Shown: positions 42,879 to 52,723, counted from the stretch's first letter. The stretch is 55,994 bases of DNA from Microcaldota archaeon (GCA_021812105.1 JAKAOQ010000001.1:1-55994), one strand, 5' to 3'. The notes: generated by a model from the sequence alone, not told the origin. Program-made: numbers and translations.

Positions 42879-43334
42879 ATGGATGAGCCAGGAGAATACA
42901 TAGACTTCATGGCGCGCTACAGGGACTGGATAGCTATAAAGAGGATCGGAATAAGGGACAGCACCAAACCCGAAGAAATTTCCATGTACCTCGCATCTGT
43001 GAAGGGCGCGATAGAGCCGAAGCTTTACAAGTATCTTGAGATTGACACCGCTTCTCTTGATGGGTTCGCGAGCGAACTCACCAAAGACCTGAGGAAGGGG
43101 TACGATTCGCTGCTGCAGGTCTTGCCGAAGCTGAAGGAACAAGCGACGAAAGAGGCGGTGAAGAAAGCGTGTAAGAATCCTAATACTTCGCAGATAGCGG
43201 AATCGTATCTGCTAGGCAGGGTTCTCTCAAAGCTTGGGACCGAACCGTTCGCTACTCCAGAAATGCTTGTAAAGGTCTTTCCGGAACTCAAACTACCCAA
43301 GCAGAGGATGCCGAAAAAGCTCGGCAAAAACTGA
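42879..43334 (+). CDS. Hypothetical protein, DUF2666-like
   Basis: 151 residues. The section YIDFMARYRDWIAIKRIGI resembles DUF2666 proteins of archaea; the rest is helical and basic, ending LPKQRMPKKLGKN. The ATG at 42879 follows the wHTH stop by two bases. Family assignment is from memory of the motif and is moderate. Function unknown. Confidence 0.6.
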   Translation: MDEPGEYIDFMARYRDWIAIKRIGIRDSTKPEEISMYLASVKGAIEPKLYKYLEIDTASLDGFASELTKDLRKGYDSLLQVLPKLKEQATKEAVKKACKNPNTSQIAESYLLGRVLSKLGTEPFATPEMLVKVFPELKLPKQRMPKKLGKN

Positions 43335-43377
43335 GTGCTGATTGGATTATTTTGGAGCGCGAATTGATCACTAATTT

Positions 43378-44226
43378 TTAGTAAGCTCCCAGGATTACCC
43401 CTCCGCAAACGACTATGGCCAATCCAAGTATCTGTATCTTGCTAAGCCTATCGTGATATATGAAATGTGCGAATACTGCTACGATGGCCGGTGAGGTGTT
43501 TGAGACAACCGCAGCAGTAACCAGCTGCTTTATCGAAGTAAGTATGGTGAATATAGCGTTGCCCAACCCCGATGACACGCCGGCCGCGGTTCCTATAGCT
43601 GCCAGTTTAGAGTTCTTCGCGCTTATCGCAGCGCGATTCTTACCCTTTGCCAAAACCACAGCGAGCACTATAGTAAAGAATACCAAGAAGCTAACCAGTG
43701 TAGGTATTACGTGGTTTGGCGTGTGATTTATCGGGTATACGAGCAGTATCCAGCTCAGCGACCAGAACACGTTCGCGATCAACGCCGGCACAAGCCTGCC
43801 GTTGAACTTCATCCCCTTTTCTATTGATACGAAGAGTATGCCTACTACTATCGCTATTATGCCTATCCCCTTCGCCAGGCTTACGCTCTCGCCAAGTGCG
43901 AATATACCGTAGAGCGCTATTAGGAGGACCTGGACCTCCACCGTCGCATACGTGTTGGACGCCTGCTGCTTCTCCAGTGTCTTGTAGAACAGCATATACC
44001 CTAATACCAGAGCGATGCCGCTCAGCACAGAAAATAGAAGCGAATAGTAGCTTATGCCGATAGACCCGATCAGAAGCACGACCGCAGAAAGCACGATGAT
44101 ATTCCCTACGGCGATGAAGAATGAGGCAAACAGATAGCCGCGCTTCGAGGATACGTTCTTGATCAGTATGCCAGACGTGGCGAAGGTTAGCGCGATTACA
44201 AGGGCGAGTGTGACTGGTAGCAGCAT
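43378..44226 (-). CDS. EamA/DMT-family transporter
   Basis: 282 residues with ten hydrophobic segments in two repeats, normal length for the family. LEKQQASNTYATVEVQVLLI in the first repeat and VVSNTSPAIVAVFAHFIYHD in the second are the usual TM3-TM4 regions. It should export small metabolites. Second EamA gene within 3.5 kb; the two differ in sequence and the other has a C-terminal extension. Confidence 0.85.
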   Translation of the reverse strand: MLLPVTLALVIALTFATSGILIKNVSSKRGYLFASFFIAVGNIIVLSAVVLLIGSIGISYYSLLFSVLSGIALVLGYMLFYKTLEKQQASNTYATVEVQVLLIALYGIFALGESVSLAKGIGIIAIVVGILFVSIEKGMKFNGRLVPALIANVFWSLSWILLVYPINHTPNHVIPTLVSFLVFFTIVLAVVLAKGKNRAAISAKNSKLAAIGTAAGVSSGLGNAIFTILTSIKQLVTAAVVSNTSPAIVAVFAHFIYHDRLSKIQILGLAIVVCGGVILGAY

Positions 44227-44344
44227 CGCATTACCGGCAGGGTTGTGCTATTGTTATGCTGCTATGGAATAATAATGTTTTGTCTTGATGGGCCGGGCAT
44301 CTGCGAGGCATGCATATGCCGCCTACGCCTGCCACATCTTCGTT

Positions 44345-46546
44345 TCAGCATACCTGCTTATTCCTAAGTCTTATGCTTCTCATCACCTGCTCCGTAGACT
44401 GAGACGCTGCTGGTGTTGTTTGCACGCTTTCAGAGTTCTTGATGGCGATCACATCCTTCGCCATTCTTACGAGCGACTCTTTGTTGATGTAGCCCCTGAT
44501 CGCGTTCTCTGCTATCGGCAGATCGCCGTTTACCGGGCTTATTCCGTGCCTCTGCTCCATCAGCCTTTCATAGGACTCCGCCTTTATCTCCTTCCTGCGT
44601 GAAAATTCATAATCCATATTTCCCTTCAGCACGCGCTTCATTTCTTCAATATTTCTCGCGATCATCAGTCCGAACAGAGATGTAGAAGTGCTTCCGTATC
44701 CGTTGGCGAGTATGGGCTTTTTATTGTCTGTATTTACTATGTGGCTTATAAGGGCGAGCTCTGAGGAGCCCGTGTCTATGTTACCCACCTTCTTCGCGTA
44801 CGCTATCTCCTCCTCTACGTGCATGCTTTCTACCAGCTTTTTGAAGTCGCTTGACCTTTTCCTCACCAGGGCGTTATATTCGGTGTCGTGTTTTTCAAAC
44901 TCCTCTATATGCTTCCTCAGCGGAGTGAGCACATTGTTTATTGTATCCAGGTTCAAACCGCTGTCGCTTGCAGCGACGGTCAGTCCGCTTGAGGTATCAT
45001 TGATTAGCTTCAAGAGCTCTCCAGACACGCGATAATCGTCTGCAATCTTTTTGAGCTCATCTGCAGACGCGCTTGCTGCCTGTCGCAACGCCTCCGGGTT
45101 TTCAATCTTTTTGGTCAGAAGCTTTGCCAAGGAGATACCCTTGGCCGATGCCTCGAACGATGATAGGATCTGCTCTGTCGCGTGGTCGTGCGTTGCCGAT
45201 TCAAGTTTGTATCTCTCTATCTCAGACGAAACAGCGCTCTTCACGATCTGATCCAGGTCCGAGGCCTTTAACCTGTCGATCGCCCCGTCACGCGCCATTA
45301 TTTTGTCAAAGTATATGTACACCTCGCCCACTTTATGCAGGAACTCAAACTCTGTCTCCAGGTCTTTGAAACCGGGAAGCAATGTCTCAATCATACCCGT
45401 CTGCTCGAACAGCCTATCGTGCAATACGGGGTCCGTCCTTGCGAGATGCCTGAGGAAGTATGCGACCGAATCCGTAGCCATCACTGGATAGGGGTTGTGC
45501 GTTATAATATCGTACGCCATCACATATTCGATTTTGTTAAGCTGTATGCCTGTTGCCTTCATGGCGGAAACCAGGGCCCTGTAGTCAAGGTCCAGCTTTG
45601 TATAGTTCGAATGATTGCCGAACAATATAGGATGCACGTTCATTATAGACAGCCCCGCGCCGAGATATAGCAGCTCGTTCTTTACGAACTCGGTACTGTC
45701 TGTATTGGCCGCGCCCAGAAACTTCGAAGATACAAAGATACCTTTGGTGGTATTTGACGAGCTCTCCAGCACAAACGCGATCGCGCCCGCGCCTCCCGAT
45801 TCTGTAGGGGGCGTTCCCTCAACATATCCGGCTTCGTCGCTGGTTATGACTAGCTTTTTCGTCTCCGTGCTCAATCCGTCCTTCGCGGAAGCGAATATCT
45901 CCTGCATGCCGGACGCGCATGCATTTTGGTACTGGTTGGTGTGGATATCTGACTTTATGTGGCCTACGTGTATGCCGTTCGATTCGAGTATATCGCTGGC
46001 CCTGTTGACGTAGTCGATCACCTTGATCGTCATGTTCTTCGAAAGTTCCCTCGCAGATTCCGTAGCGAGGTTCACCTCTGTTATCGTATTCAAATCGAAA
46101 TCGTTGAATAGCGCCATCTTTATTACCGCGAGAGCGGCGAGCACTACGGGCGTTTCGCCGTTGTCCGGGACAGAAGTAGCATCTATTCCTAGCCTTTCGT
46201 GTATGTGCTGGGCTTCTTTTCGCGCTTTCTCCTCCGGATCTGGAGGATCTTTGGGCCTTTTAATTGTGATCGTCTTGGCTCTCTCTTCAGAAGTAATTGC
46301 CAGGCTTCCGAGGGAGACCCCCATGGCCGTGATTGCTATCTTGTACTCGCTGCGGTCTATCCACCCCTCACGAATAACCTGCATGATGGGCCTGCCTATC
46401 TTCCTATCTTCTTCCTCCATGTCGTAACCAGGCGCTGTAGCCGTGTAGGTCTTTTCCATACCCGTGCCGTACTGCGACATATTGAAGTACGGTTCGTCTT
46501 CGAACCCATTCTTGCTGTCCCTTATCATATCGTTTATCTTTGTCAT
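44345..46546 (-). CDS. HMG-CoA synthase-like protein with a large helical insertion
   Basis: 733 residues from ATG 46546, which has GGAGTGATG upstream. HMG-CoA synthase condenses acetyl-CoA and acetoacetyl-CoA for the mevalonate pathway. The thiolase-fold landmarks are present: VNLATESARELSK (Glu163), YQNACASGMQEIFAS (Cys210), SDEAGYVEGTPPTESGGAGA, THNPYP (His350), VGNIDTGSSELALIS near 587-601, and NGYGSTSTSLFGL near 615-626. Archaeal HMG-CoA synthases are about 350 residues and eukaryotic ones about 470-520. Here the distance from the catalytic His to the GN-x-x-TG block is about 240 residues, far more than usual, and the insertion (about 400-570) is helical and charged. N- and C-terminal extensions add more. 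Confidence 0.72.
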   Translation of the reverse strand: MTKINDMIRDSKNGFEDEPYFNMSQYGTGMEKTYTATAPGYDMEEEDRKIGRPIMQVIREGWIDRSEYKIAITAMGVSLGSLAITSEERAKTITIKRPKDPPDPEEKARKEAQHIHERLGIDATSVPDNGETPVVLAALAVIKMALFNDFDLNTITEVNLATESARELSKNMTIKVIDYVNRASDILESNGIHVGHIKSDIHTNQYQNACASGMQEIFASAKDGLSTETKKLVITSDEAGYVEGTPPTESGGAGAIAFVLESSSNTTKGIFVSSKFLGAANTDSTEFVKNELLYLGAGLSIMNVHPILFGNHSNYTKLDLDYRALVSAMKATGIQLNKIEYVMAYDIITHNPYPVMATDSVAYFLRHLARTDPVLHDRLFEQTGMIETLLPGFKDLETEFEFLHKVGEVYIYFDKIMARDGAIDRLKASDLDQIVKSAVSSEIERYKLESATHDHATEQILSSFEASAKGISLAKLLTKKIENPEALRQAASASADELKKIADDYRVSGELLKLINDTSSGLTVAASDSGLNLDTINNVLTPLRKHIEEFEKHDTEYNALVRKRSSDFKKLVESMHVEEEIAYAKKVGNIDTGSSELALISHIVNTDNKKPILANGYGSTSTSLFGLMIARNIEEMKRVLKGNMDYEFSRRKEIKAESYERLMEQRHGISPVNGDLPIAENAIRGYINKESLVRMAKDVIAIKNSESVQTTPAASQSTEQVMRSIRLRNKQVC

Positions 46547-46725
46547 TGCATCACTCCAGATCGAAAGTTGAGTAGAATGGGATAGGCAAGCCTTATAAGC
46601 GACGTTGTTATATTCGCTGATTGTCAAATATCAGATTTCTTGATTGCGGAGAGCACGTAAAAAGGAAAAGGTAGAGCCGATGCAAAGTTTAAAGCGAAGG
46701 TATTTAGAGTTTTATAACGTAGTTT

Positions 46726-46765
46726 AGTAAAAGTCGCAGGAGCAACATTCACGTTTACTTTTACT
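46726..46765 (+). promoter_or_regulatory. Inverted repeat in the promoter region of the Cdc48 gene
   Basis: AGTAAAAG (46726-46733) is the exact reverse complement of CTTTTACT (46758-46765). It lies just after the TATA element TTTATAAC (46710-46717), around the expected transcript start, in the 259-base gap shared with the divergent HMG-CoA synthase-like gene. Confidence 0.35.
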
Positions 46766-46805
46766 GCCCGCTGGCGTGCCCCCGCGCCGCTTTTGTGTTT
46801 AAGAG

Positions 46806-48971
46806 GTGAAATGTTTGGTTAATGGCATAGAGCTAACCGTTGCAGGAGCGCTCGTGACGGATGACGGCAGGAGCATCGCCAGGATAGATTCGAAGGCGAG
46901 AAAGATGCTCAACGTTATTTCCGGAGATGTTATAGAGATAAAGGGCAAGAAGAGGTCCACGGCCGCCATAGTCTGGCAGGCGCATCCGCAGGACGAAGGC
47001 CTCGATTTCATAAGGATCGACGGATACATGAGGGACAATATAGGTATAGGCATAGGAGACAGGGTGTTCGTTACAAAGGCCGAGGTTTTGGAGGCGCAGA
47101 AGATAGTGCTTGCGCCTCCGCAGAACCAGCGCACGGCTCTGACCCCCGACTTCTCGGAATACGCGAAGAGCAGGCTTGAGGACAGGCCGCTCACCAAAGG
47201 GGACGTTGTGCCGGTGCCAATGTTCGGATATATGTTCAAGTTCGTTGTGGCGCAGGTCACGCCGCACGGCATAGTCAGAGTCACAAGAAACACCGAGGTA
47301 ACGGTGCGGGCAGAACCGGTTTCGGAGTCATTGGTCAGGATAGGCGATGTGCACTACGAAGACATAGGGGGATTGAAAAACGAGAAGGAGAGGATCAGGG
47401 AGATGGTGGAGCTGCCGATAAGGTACCCGGAACTTTTCGAGAGACTCGGAATAGACCCGCCAAAGGGAGTGCTGCTTTACGGAGCCCCAGGTACAGGAAA
47501 GACGCTTCTAGCGAAGGCGGTCGCTAACGAGAGCGACGCCCACTTCATAGACATCTCTGGCCCGCAGCTCGTCAGCAAGTTTGTAGGTGAGAGCGAGGAG
47601 AGGCTTAGGGAGATATTCAACGAGGCGAAGGAGAAGGCCCCGACCATAATCTTCATGGATGAGATAGACGCGATAGCGCCAAACAGGGAAGAGGCAACGA
47701 ACGAGGTCGAGAGGAGGATGGTGTCGCAGCTTCTAACCCTCATGGACGGCATGGGATCAAGGGGCCAGGTAATAGTAATAGGAGCAACGAACAGGCCCAA
47801 CGCAGTTGATCCGGCGCTGAGAAGGCCGGGCAGGTTCGACAGGGAAATAGAGATAGGAGTCCCGGACAGGAACTCAAGGAAGGAGATACTGCAGATTCAC
47901 ACGAGGAGCATGCCGCTGACCGAGGACGTGAGCATAGACGAACTTGCAAATATAACCCACGGCTATACCGGAGCCGATCTTGCTGCGCTCGCCAGGGAAG
48001 CCGCCATGTCATCGCTCAGGAGAATCATGCCCAAGATAGTCGACAAGAGGTCGATACCAAACGAGATCCTGGCAACGCTGAGCGTATCGAGGCAGGATTT
48101 CTTTGACGCTTTGAACGGCATACAGCCCAGCGCACTGAGGGAGGTATTCATAGAAAGGCCGAACGTCCACTGGAGCGATGTTGGCGGGCTTGAGCACATA
48201 AAGGACGAGCTCAAGGAAGCGGTGGAACTTCCGTTTAAGAATCCCGAGGTCTTCGAAAAGATAGGGATAAGGCCGATAAGAGGCCTAATACTGGTCGGAC
48301 CTCCGGGAACAGGAAAGACGCTTCTCGCCAAGGCCGTGGCAACGGAAAGGGAGGCCAACTTCATATCGATAAAGGGGCCAGAGCTTCTCAGCAAGTACGT
48401 AGGGGAATCTGAAAAGGCGGTTCGCGAGATATTCAGGAAGGCGAAGATGTCCGCGCCGTGCATCATATTCATGGATGAAATTGATTCCATAGCGTCTACG
48501 AGAGGGAACGACAACCCCGACTCGATGGTGTCGGAGAGGGTCGTGGATACGCTGCTCACCGAGCTGGACGGGATGCAGGAACTGAAGAACGTTATAGTAA
48601 TAGGCGCGACCAACCGGCCAGACATACTTGATCCGGCTCTCCTAAGGCCCGGAAGGTTTGACAAGATAATCGAGATACCGATGCCGGACGAGCAGACGAG
48701 GTACGAGATATTCAAGGTACACACGAAGAGGATGCCGCTCGCGAAGAACGTCAAGCTTGAGGAACTCGCGGCCATGACCGAAGGCTACACGGGAGCAGAG
48801 ATAGAGAACGTTGTGCGAGAAGCCGGGATGTTCGCGATAAGGGCGAGCAAAACCGAGGTAAGCAAGCAGGACTTCGACAACGCGATAAACGAAGTGAAGC
48901 CTTCTATACCGAAGGAGCTGGCAGACAGGATAAAGAGGTTCAAGGAAGAGCCGCAGAACATGTACAGATAG
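46806..48971 (+). CDS. cdc48: Cdc48/VAT AAA+ ATPase
   Basis: About 720 residues. The N-terminal double-psi barrel domain (1-190) starts near VNGIELTVAGALVTDDGRS. D1 has GAPGTGKTLLAKAVANES and FMDEIDAIAPNREEATNEVE; D2 has GPPGTGKTLLAKAVATERE and FMDEIDSIASTRG. Both Walker motifs, the sensor ATNRP and the arginine fingers (LRRPGRFDRE, LRPGRFDKI) are intact. It unfolds proteins for the archaeal proteasome and other machines. The start is GTG 46806 or, perhaps better, TTG 46815, which has GAGGTGA at the right distance and fits the usual VAT start. Confidence 0.95.
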   Translation: MKCLVNGIELTVAGALVTDDGRSIARIDSKARKMLNVISGDVIEIKGKKRSTAAIVWQAHPQDEGLDFIRIDGYMRDNIGIGIGDRVFVTKAEVLEAQKIVLAPPQNQRTALTPDFSEYAKSRLEDRPLTKGDVVPVPMFGYMFKFVVAQVTPHGIVRVTRNTEVTVRAEPVSESLVRIGDVHYEDIGGLKNEKERIREMVELPIRYPELFERLGIDPPKGVLLYGAPGTGKTLLAKAVANESDAHFIDISGPQLVSKFVGESEERLREIFNEAKEKAPTIIFMDEIDAIAPNREEATNEVERRMVSQLLTLMDGMGSRGQVIVIGATNRPNAVDPALRRPGRFDREIEIGVPDRNSRKEILQIHTRSMPLTEDVSIDELANITHGYTGADLAALAREAAMSSLRRIMPKIVDKRSIPNEILATLSVSRQDFFDALNGIQPSALREVFIERPNVHWSDVGGLEHIKDELKEAVELPFKNPEVFEKIGIRPIRGLILVGPPGTGKTLLAKAVATEREANFISIKGPELLSKYVGESEKAVREIFRKAKMSAPCIIFMDEIDSIASTRGNDNPDSMVSERVVDTLLTELDGMQELKNVIVIGATNRPDILDPALLRPGRFDKIIEIPMPDEQTRYEIFKVHTKRMPLAKNVKLEELAAMTEGYTGAEIENVVREAGMFAIRASKTEVSKQDFDNAINEVKPSIPKELADRIKRFKEEPQNMYR

Positions 48972-49033
48972 ACGGCAAAAGATTGCATTTTGTATAGAAG
49001 CGCAATACGCAGCGTACAGACAAGGTAGATAAA

Positions 49034-49402
49034 ATGAAACTGGTTTACTCCAATAGGAAGGACGGCACGAGCAAGCAGGTAGAGCTTGACGAGAGCGCCA
49101 AGGCGATGCTGATGAACAGGAAGGTAGGGGAGATACTCGAAGGTAGTACGATAGGCGTACCAGGAGTCAAGCTCAAGATTACGGGGGGCAGCGACAACAG
49201 CGGCTTCCCGATGGTCAAAAACCTGGAGGGATCCAGGAAGTTCAGCACCCTCAAGACTATTAAGAGCTCGGACAGGAAGGGGGAGAAGAAGAGGCAGACA
49301 GTGGTAGGCAATACTATAAGCGTTAACACTGAGCAGATCAACGCAGTGATTGTCGAGGAAGGGGAAGAGGAGAAAGAGGCCAAGGACAATGAAAAGAAAT
49401 GA
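49034..49402 (+). CDS. rps6e: Ribosomal protein S6e (eS6)
   Basis: 122 residues, starting MKLVYSNRKDGTSKQVELDE, with GVPGVKLKITGGSDNSGFPM, the S6e signature, and RQTVVGNTIS later. The tail is acidic and lysine-rich. A small-subunit protein. It lies 52 bases upstream of aIF2 gamma, a pairing common in archaea. Confidence 0.95.
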   Translation: MKLVYSNRKDGTSKQVELDESAKAMLMNRKVGEILEGSTIGVPGVKLKITGGSDNSGFPMVKNLEGSRKFSTLKTIKSSDRKGEKKRQTVVGNTISVNTEQINAVIVEEGEEEKEAKDNEKK

Positions 49403-49453
49403 TGCTCCTTTTCAAGGTATGGAAGAGATTGTAAGTGTGTTATATTGGAAAAC

Positions 49454-50662
49454 ATGATAGAAAGTGGAGTGCTCAACATAGGCACGCTCGGCCACATAGA
49501 CCACGGCAAGACCACTCTTGTAAAAGCTATAACGCACAAGTGGACCGACGTGCACAGCGAGAGCATAAAGAGGAACATGACTATAAAGCTGGGCTACGCT
49601 GACGCGCTGATAAGGAAGTGCGACGGCTGCGAGGAGCCCGAGGCGTACACGACCTACGACAAGTGCAAGAATTGCGACGGAGAGGCGAAGCCCGTGCTGA
49701 GGATATCACTGCTCGACGCGCCCGGCCACGAGACGCTCATGGCGACGGCCATAGCCGTGGCCAACATGATACACGCGATACTATTTGTCATAGCTGCAAA
49801 CGAGCCGTGCCCTATGCAGCAGACAAAGGAGCACATGATGATAATGAACGTGCTCGGCATAAGGAACGTTATAATAGTGCAGACGAAGGTGGACCTTGTG
49901 GGCAGGGAAGGCGCGATGAAGCATTACGCGCAGATAAAGGAGTTCGTCAAGGGGACCGTAGCCGAGAAAGCGCCGGTAGTGCCCGTGGTATCGAGCCAGG
50001 AGGCGAACATCGACGTGCTGCTAGAGATGATAACGAAGCTGCAGGTGCAGAAGGCTGATCCGGGAGCAGATCCGTTCATGTACGTAGCCAGATCTTTCGA
50101 TATCAACAAGCCCGGAATAGACGCGTCAGGCATAAACGGCGGAGTCATCGGAGGCACGATAGTCAGGGGCAGACTCAGGGTAGGTGATGAGATCGAGATA
50201 AGACCGGGGGTAAACACTTCGGAGGACCAGAAAAAGGAGAAGTACGAGCCCATAATAACAGTAATAAAGGGGATGAACAACGGAAGCGAGGATATAACAG
50301 AAGCTTATCCTGGAGGACTCATAGGCATACTGACAGAGGTTGATCCCGCCTTCACCAAGGCCGACTCTATGGTCGGGAACGTGGTCGGCCACGTGGGCAA
50401 GCTTCCCTCGATGATATCTATCGTGAGCATGAAATTTACCAAGCTAAAGAGAAACGACATACCGGAGAGGGCCATAACCGAGAACGAGCCGCTTATACTC
50501 AGCATCGGCACCGCAACCGTCCTCGGATTCGTCATCAAGGCGAAGAGGGACAACGTAGAGGTAAGGCTGAAGCACCCGGTCTGCGCCGATAGCGGGACGA
50601 AGGTGGCGATAATGAGGAACTTCGCACAGAGATGGAAGCTCTCTGGATACGGCGTTATCTAA
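49454..50662 (+). CDS. eif2g: Translation initiation factor aIF2 gamma subunit
   Basis: 402 residues. G1 GHIDHGKTTLVKA, an inserted zinc knuckle CDGC...CKNC, G3 DAPGH, G4 QTKVDLV, and the beta-barrel domains II and III. It binds GTP and initiator Met-tRNA and carries it to the small ribosomal subunit. ATG 49454 is preferred over TTG 49445. Confidence 0.96.
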   Translation: MIESGVLNIGTLGHIDHGKTTLVKAITHKWTDVHSESIKRNMTIKLGYADALIRKCDGCEEPEAYTTYDKCKNCDGEAKPVLRISLLDAPGHETLMATAIAVANMIHAILFVIAANEPCPMQQTKEHMMIMNVLGIRNVIIVQTKVDLVGREGAMKHYAQIKEFVKGTVAEKAPVVPVVSSQEANIDVLLEMITKLQVQKADPGADPFMYVARSFDINKPGIDASGINGGVIGGTIVRGRLRVGDEIEIRPGVNTSEDQKKEKYEPIITVIKGMNNGSEDITEAYPGGLIGILTEVDPAFTKADSMVGNVVGHVGKLPSMISIVSMKFTKLKRNDIPERAITENEPLILSIGTATVLGFVIKAKRDNVEVRLKHPVCADSGTKVAIMRNFAQRWKLSGYGVI

Positions 50663-50951
50663 AACGCGAACGCTATTTCTTTTCTGTTTCAGAATTTTAA
50701 TCAATCGCCACAGGACGTCTCGTCTGCGTGCCGGCATCGAGATTGGATGCTATGCATGGCGTATCCTGTAATCAAAAATGAGTATATGCCGTTAAAAAGC
50801 CTGTTATTTGAGAGTGCTGTAAATATTCTGTGCGACCTGGATCCGCGGGTAGAACGACCATTTATCAACATTTTTATTAGTTTACCAACAATATGGTTCA
50901 GAAGCCGATATTAAATATCTGGATAGTTAATTAGATAGTATAGGTGTTGGG
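50663..50951. other. 289-base intergenic region
   Basis: AT-rich. A 55-codon frame (50747-50914) without a ribosome-binding site and an AGGTG site before ATG 50952 are the only items seen. No RNA gene or repeat is recognised. Confidence 0.4.
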
Positions 50952-51356
50952 ATGGCGGTAAAGAGGGCGGAGGACGTGATGGAGAAAGACGTAGTCGCCG
51001 TGTCAACTACCACGTCAATACTTTCAACTATAACGCTCATCGAGAACTCGAACATCGATCTGCTCCCGGTTCTGGATGACGGAAAACTGGTCGGGATCGT
51101 TGACAGCGATACGCTGCGTGGATTTGCAATCAAGCACAACAGGGACGAGCTCTATGCTCCGATAAAGCCACTCATCAAGGCTCCAATTTTTGTAGAAGAG
51201 GGTGACGAGATTAATGATATCATAGTGAAGGTAGTAAGGCACAACGTTACCAGAATACCGGTTGTAGATTCTGCCACGGATATGAAGTGCGTAGGGATAA
51301 TAAGCGCTTCAGACCTTCTAAAATCTGCGGGCGGCAGGATAGACAAGCCCGGCTAA
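50952..51356 (+). CDS. Two-CBS-domain protein
   Basis: 134 residues. CBS 1: AEDVMEKDVVAVSTTTSILS to LLPVLDDGKLVGIVDSDTL. CBS 2: IKPLIKAPIFVEEGDEINDI to RIPVVDSATDMKCVGIISAS. The pair should form one Bateman module that binds an adenine nucleotide or SAM. No catalytic domain is attached, so it is probably a sensor acting on another protein. AGGTG precedes the ATG. Confidence 0.9.
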   Translation: MAVKRAEDVMEKDVVAVSTTTSILSTITLIENSNIDLLPVLDDGKLVGIVDSDTLRGFAIKHNRDELYAPIKPLIKAPIFVEEGDEINDIIVKVVRHNVTRIPVVDSATDMKCVGIISASDLLKSAGGRIDKPG

Positions 51357-51396
51357 GAGGGAAAAATCAAAATTAAAAAAAAGAAAAGAACTGCTT

Positions 51397-51714
51397 TCAT
51401 TTCGCGAGCACTATATGAATGGCGCTCACTTTCGATTTCGTGCCGTCCTCGTTTGTAAGCTCCTCGGACGAAGTGTTGATGCTTTTTGTCTTTACGTTGG
51501 GCAGGAACCTGTTCACCGCAATCTCCTTTATATCAACAGCCTTTGAGATTGCCTTGCCTCGCGCTTTTATCGTCACCTCATCGGCACCACCGTTGAACTG
51601 CGTCACTACAGCCAACACGTAGTTCATAGTTGACTTCTTCCCCACGTACACTACGTTGTCCCTTTCCTCTCTGCTAGATTCTACTATTCGTTCTGTTTGT
51701 GTTGCTCCATCCAT
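51397..51714 (-). CDS. alba: Alba-type DNA/RNA-binding protein
   Basis: 105 residues. VVYVGKKSTMNYVLAVVTQF followed by VTIKARGKAISKAVDIKEIA and then the FLPNVKTKSINTSSEEL section is the Alba fold; the core Lys position is kept in KARGKAISKAVD. It coats chromatin and binds RNA. A TATA box at 51802-51809 lies upstream, followed by a leader of about 65 bases. Confidence 0.93.
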   Translation of the reverse strand: MDGATQTERIVESSREERDNVVYVGKKSTMNYVLAVVTQFNGGADEVTIKARGKAISKAVDIKEIAVNRFLPNVKTKSINTSSEELTNEDGTKSKVSAIHIVLAK

Positions 51715-51799
51715 TTTATCAACCGTGTTTATTGCAAGTCAGTCAGGCCGGTAAGTACTGGTTGTAGACCTCCCTCTTCTTATTTAAATTACTGTCAAA

Positions 51800-51815
51800 G
51801 ATTTATATACCTTTT
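51800..51815 (-). promoter_or_regulatory. BRE plus TATA promoter of alba
   Basis: Minus strand AAAAGGTATATAAATC, identical over 16 bases to the promoter before protein A copy 2 at 39794-39809. Alba is very abundant in archaea, so this is probably a strong promoter. Confidence 0.55.
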
Positions 51816-51865
51816 GAAGCCGAAGCAGAATGCAGAGTGCAAAGTCGGTGCGGTGCACTGGTGCA

Positions 51866-52723
51866 CTACCGCTTCGCGCTCTTCTCTATCCTTTTTACTT
51901 CGTATTCGACGTCTATATCGAAACCGCTCTCTTTCAGGAACTGTAGCGGATACGCCATAGAAACTTCTGTTATCAATTTTACCTCCTTGTCTATCTTCTC
52001 CTTCTTTGATACACCAGAGTAAGCAAGCACGGACAGGTAGAATCTTTTGAGCATTTCCTCTGTTATTTCCATTACGCGCTCCTTGCCTATTATCCCTTCT
52101 TTCAATATGTGCTGTATCTCATTGGACTCCCAGCTATCCTCTTCTGATCTGAACACCTTTACGAAGGACCTTAGGAATTCAGGAGAGGCGGCATAGAAAA
52201 CCTTGTAGAACACTATTCCGAATGTAGAATATGACCTTTTCAGCACTACTTCGGACGCGATGAGGCGCTCCGGCCACGACTCTATGCCCTCCAGGTAGTT
52301 GAACGTCCCTTCGACCTCTTTCTTAACGGCTGCCGGCTTTACGCCAAGCCCTTCCATCAGGTTCTTTACCGCCTTTGCGTGGCGCTTGTCGTTCTGCGAG
52401 AGCGATGAGAAGTAGTCTTTATAAGCCAGAAAGTCGCGTCCGGCTGAATGGGACAGCCATCCGCTCATTACCTCGGACACCCTGTTTTCAGAGTACATGA
52501 ATATGTTCATGACCGCGGCGATTGAACTCGTATCGAACTTGTAGCCGTTAGGGAGGAATATGTTTTTCTTTGTAACCTCCCCCTTCTTCCTCTTTACATC
52601 TATGAAGCTGACGCCGCGTTTTATGGCGTTGAGCGGATCTCCCTTTATGTATGAAAAAATGAAAGGCGAGACCCATTTTGGCACTCCATATTTATCAAGT
52701 ATAGGGTACACTATCTTGTCCAT
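51866..52723 (-). CDS. Hypothetical helical protein, possible ferritin-like fold
   Basis: 285 residues, starting MDKIVYPILDKYGVPKWVSP. After a short beta part, residues about 80-220 form long amphipathic helices with ENRVSEVMSGWLSHSAG, NDKRHAKAV and SEEDSWESNEIQ, reminiscent of ferritin-like four-helix bundles, but the E-x-x-H iron ligands are not complete. The C-terminus is charged. It is transcribed leftward after a gap from the divergent kae1 gene. Function unknown. Confidence 0.5.
   Translation of the reverse strand: MDKIVYPILDKYGVPKWVSPFIFSYIKGDPLNAIKRGVSFIDVKRKKGEVTKKNIFLPNGYKFDTSSIAAVMNIFMYSENRVSEVMSGWLSHSAGRDFLAYKDYFSSLSQNDKRHAKAVKNLMEGLGVKPAAVKKEVEGTFNYLEGIESWPERLIASEVVLKRSYSTFGIVFYKVFYAASPEFLRSFVKVFRSEEDSWESNEIQHILKEGIIGKERVMEITEEMLKRFYLSVLAYSGVSKKEKIDKEVKLITEVSMAYPLQFLKESGFDIDVEYEVKRIEKSAKR

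Noticed and set aside
47963..48775. 270-codon minus-strand frame inside cdc48
   Set aside because: Antisense of the conserved D1/D2 domains; a by-product of codon bias.
50747..50914. 55-codon frame between aIF2 gamma and the CBS gene
   Set aside because: No ribosome-binding site or family signal; AT-rich intergenic DNA.
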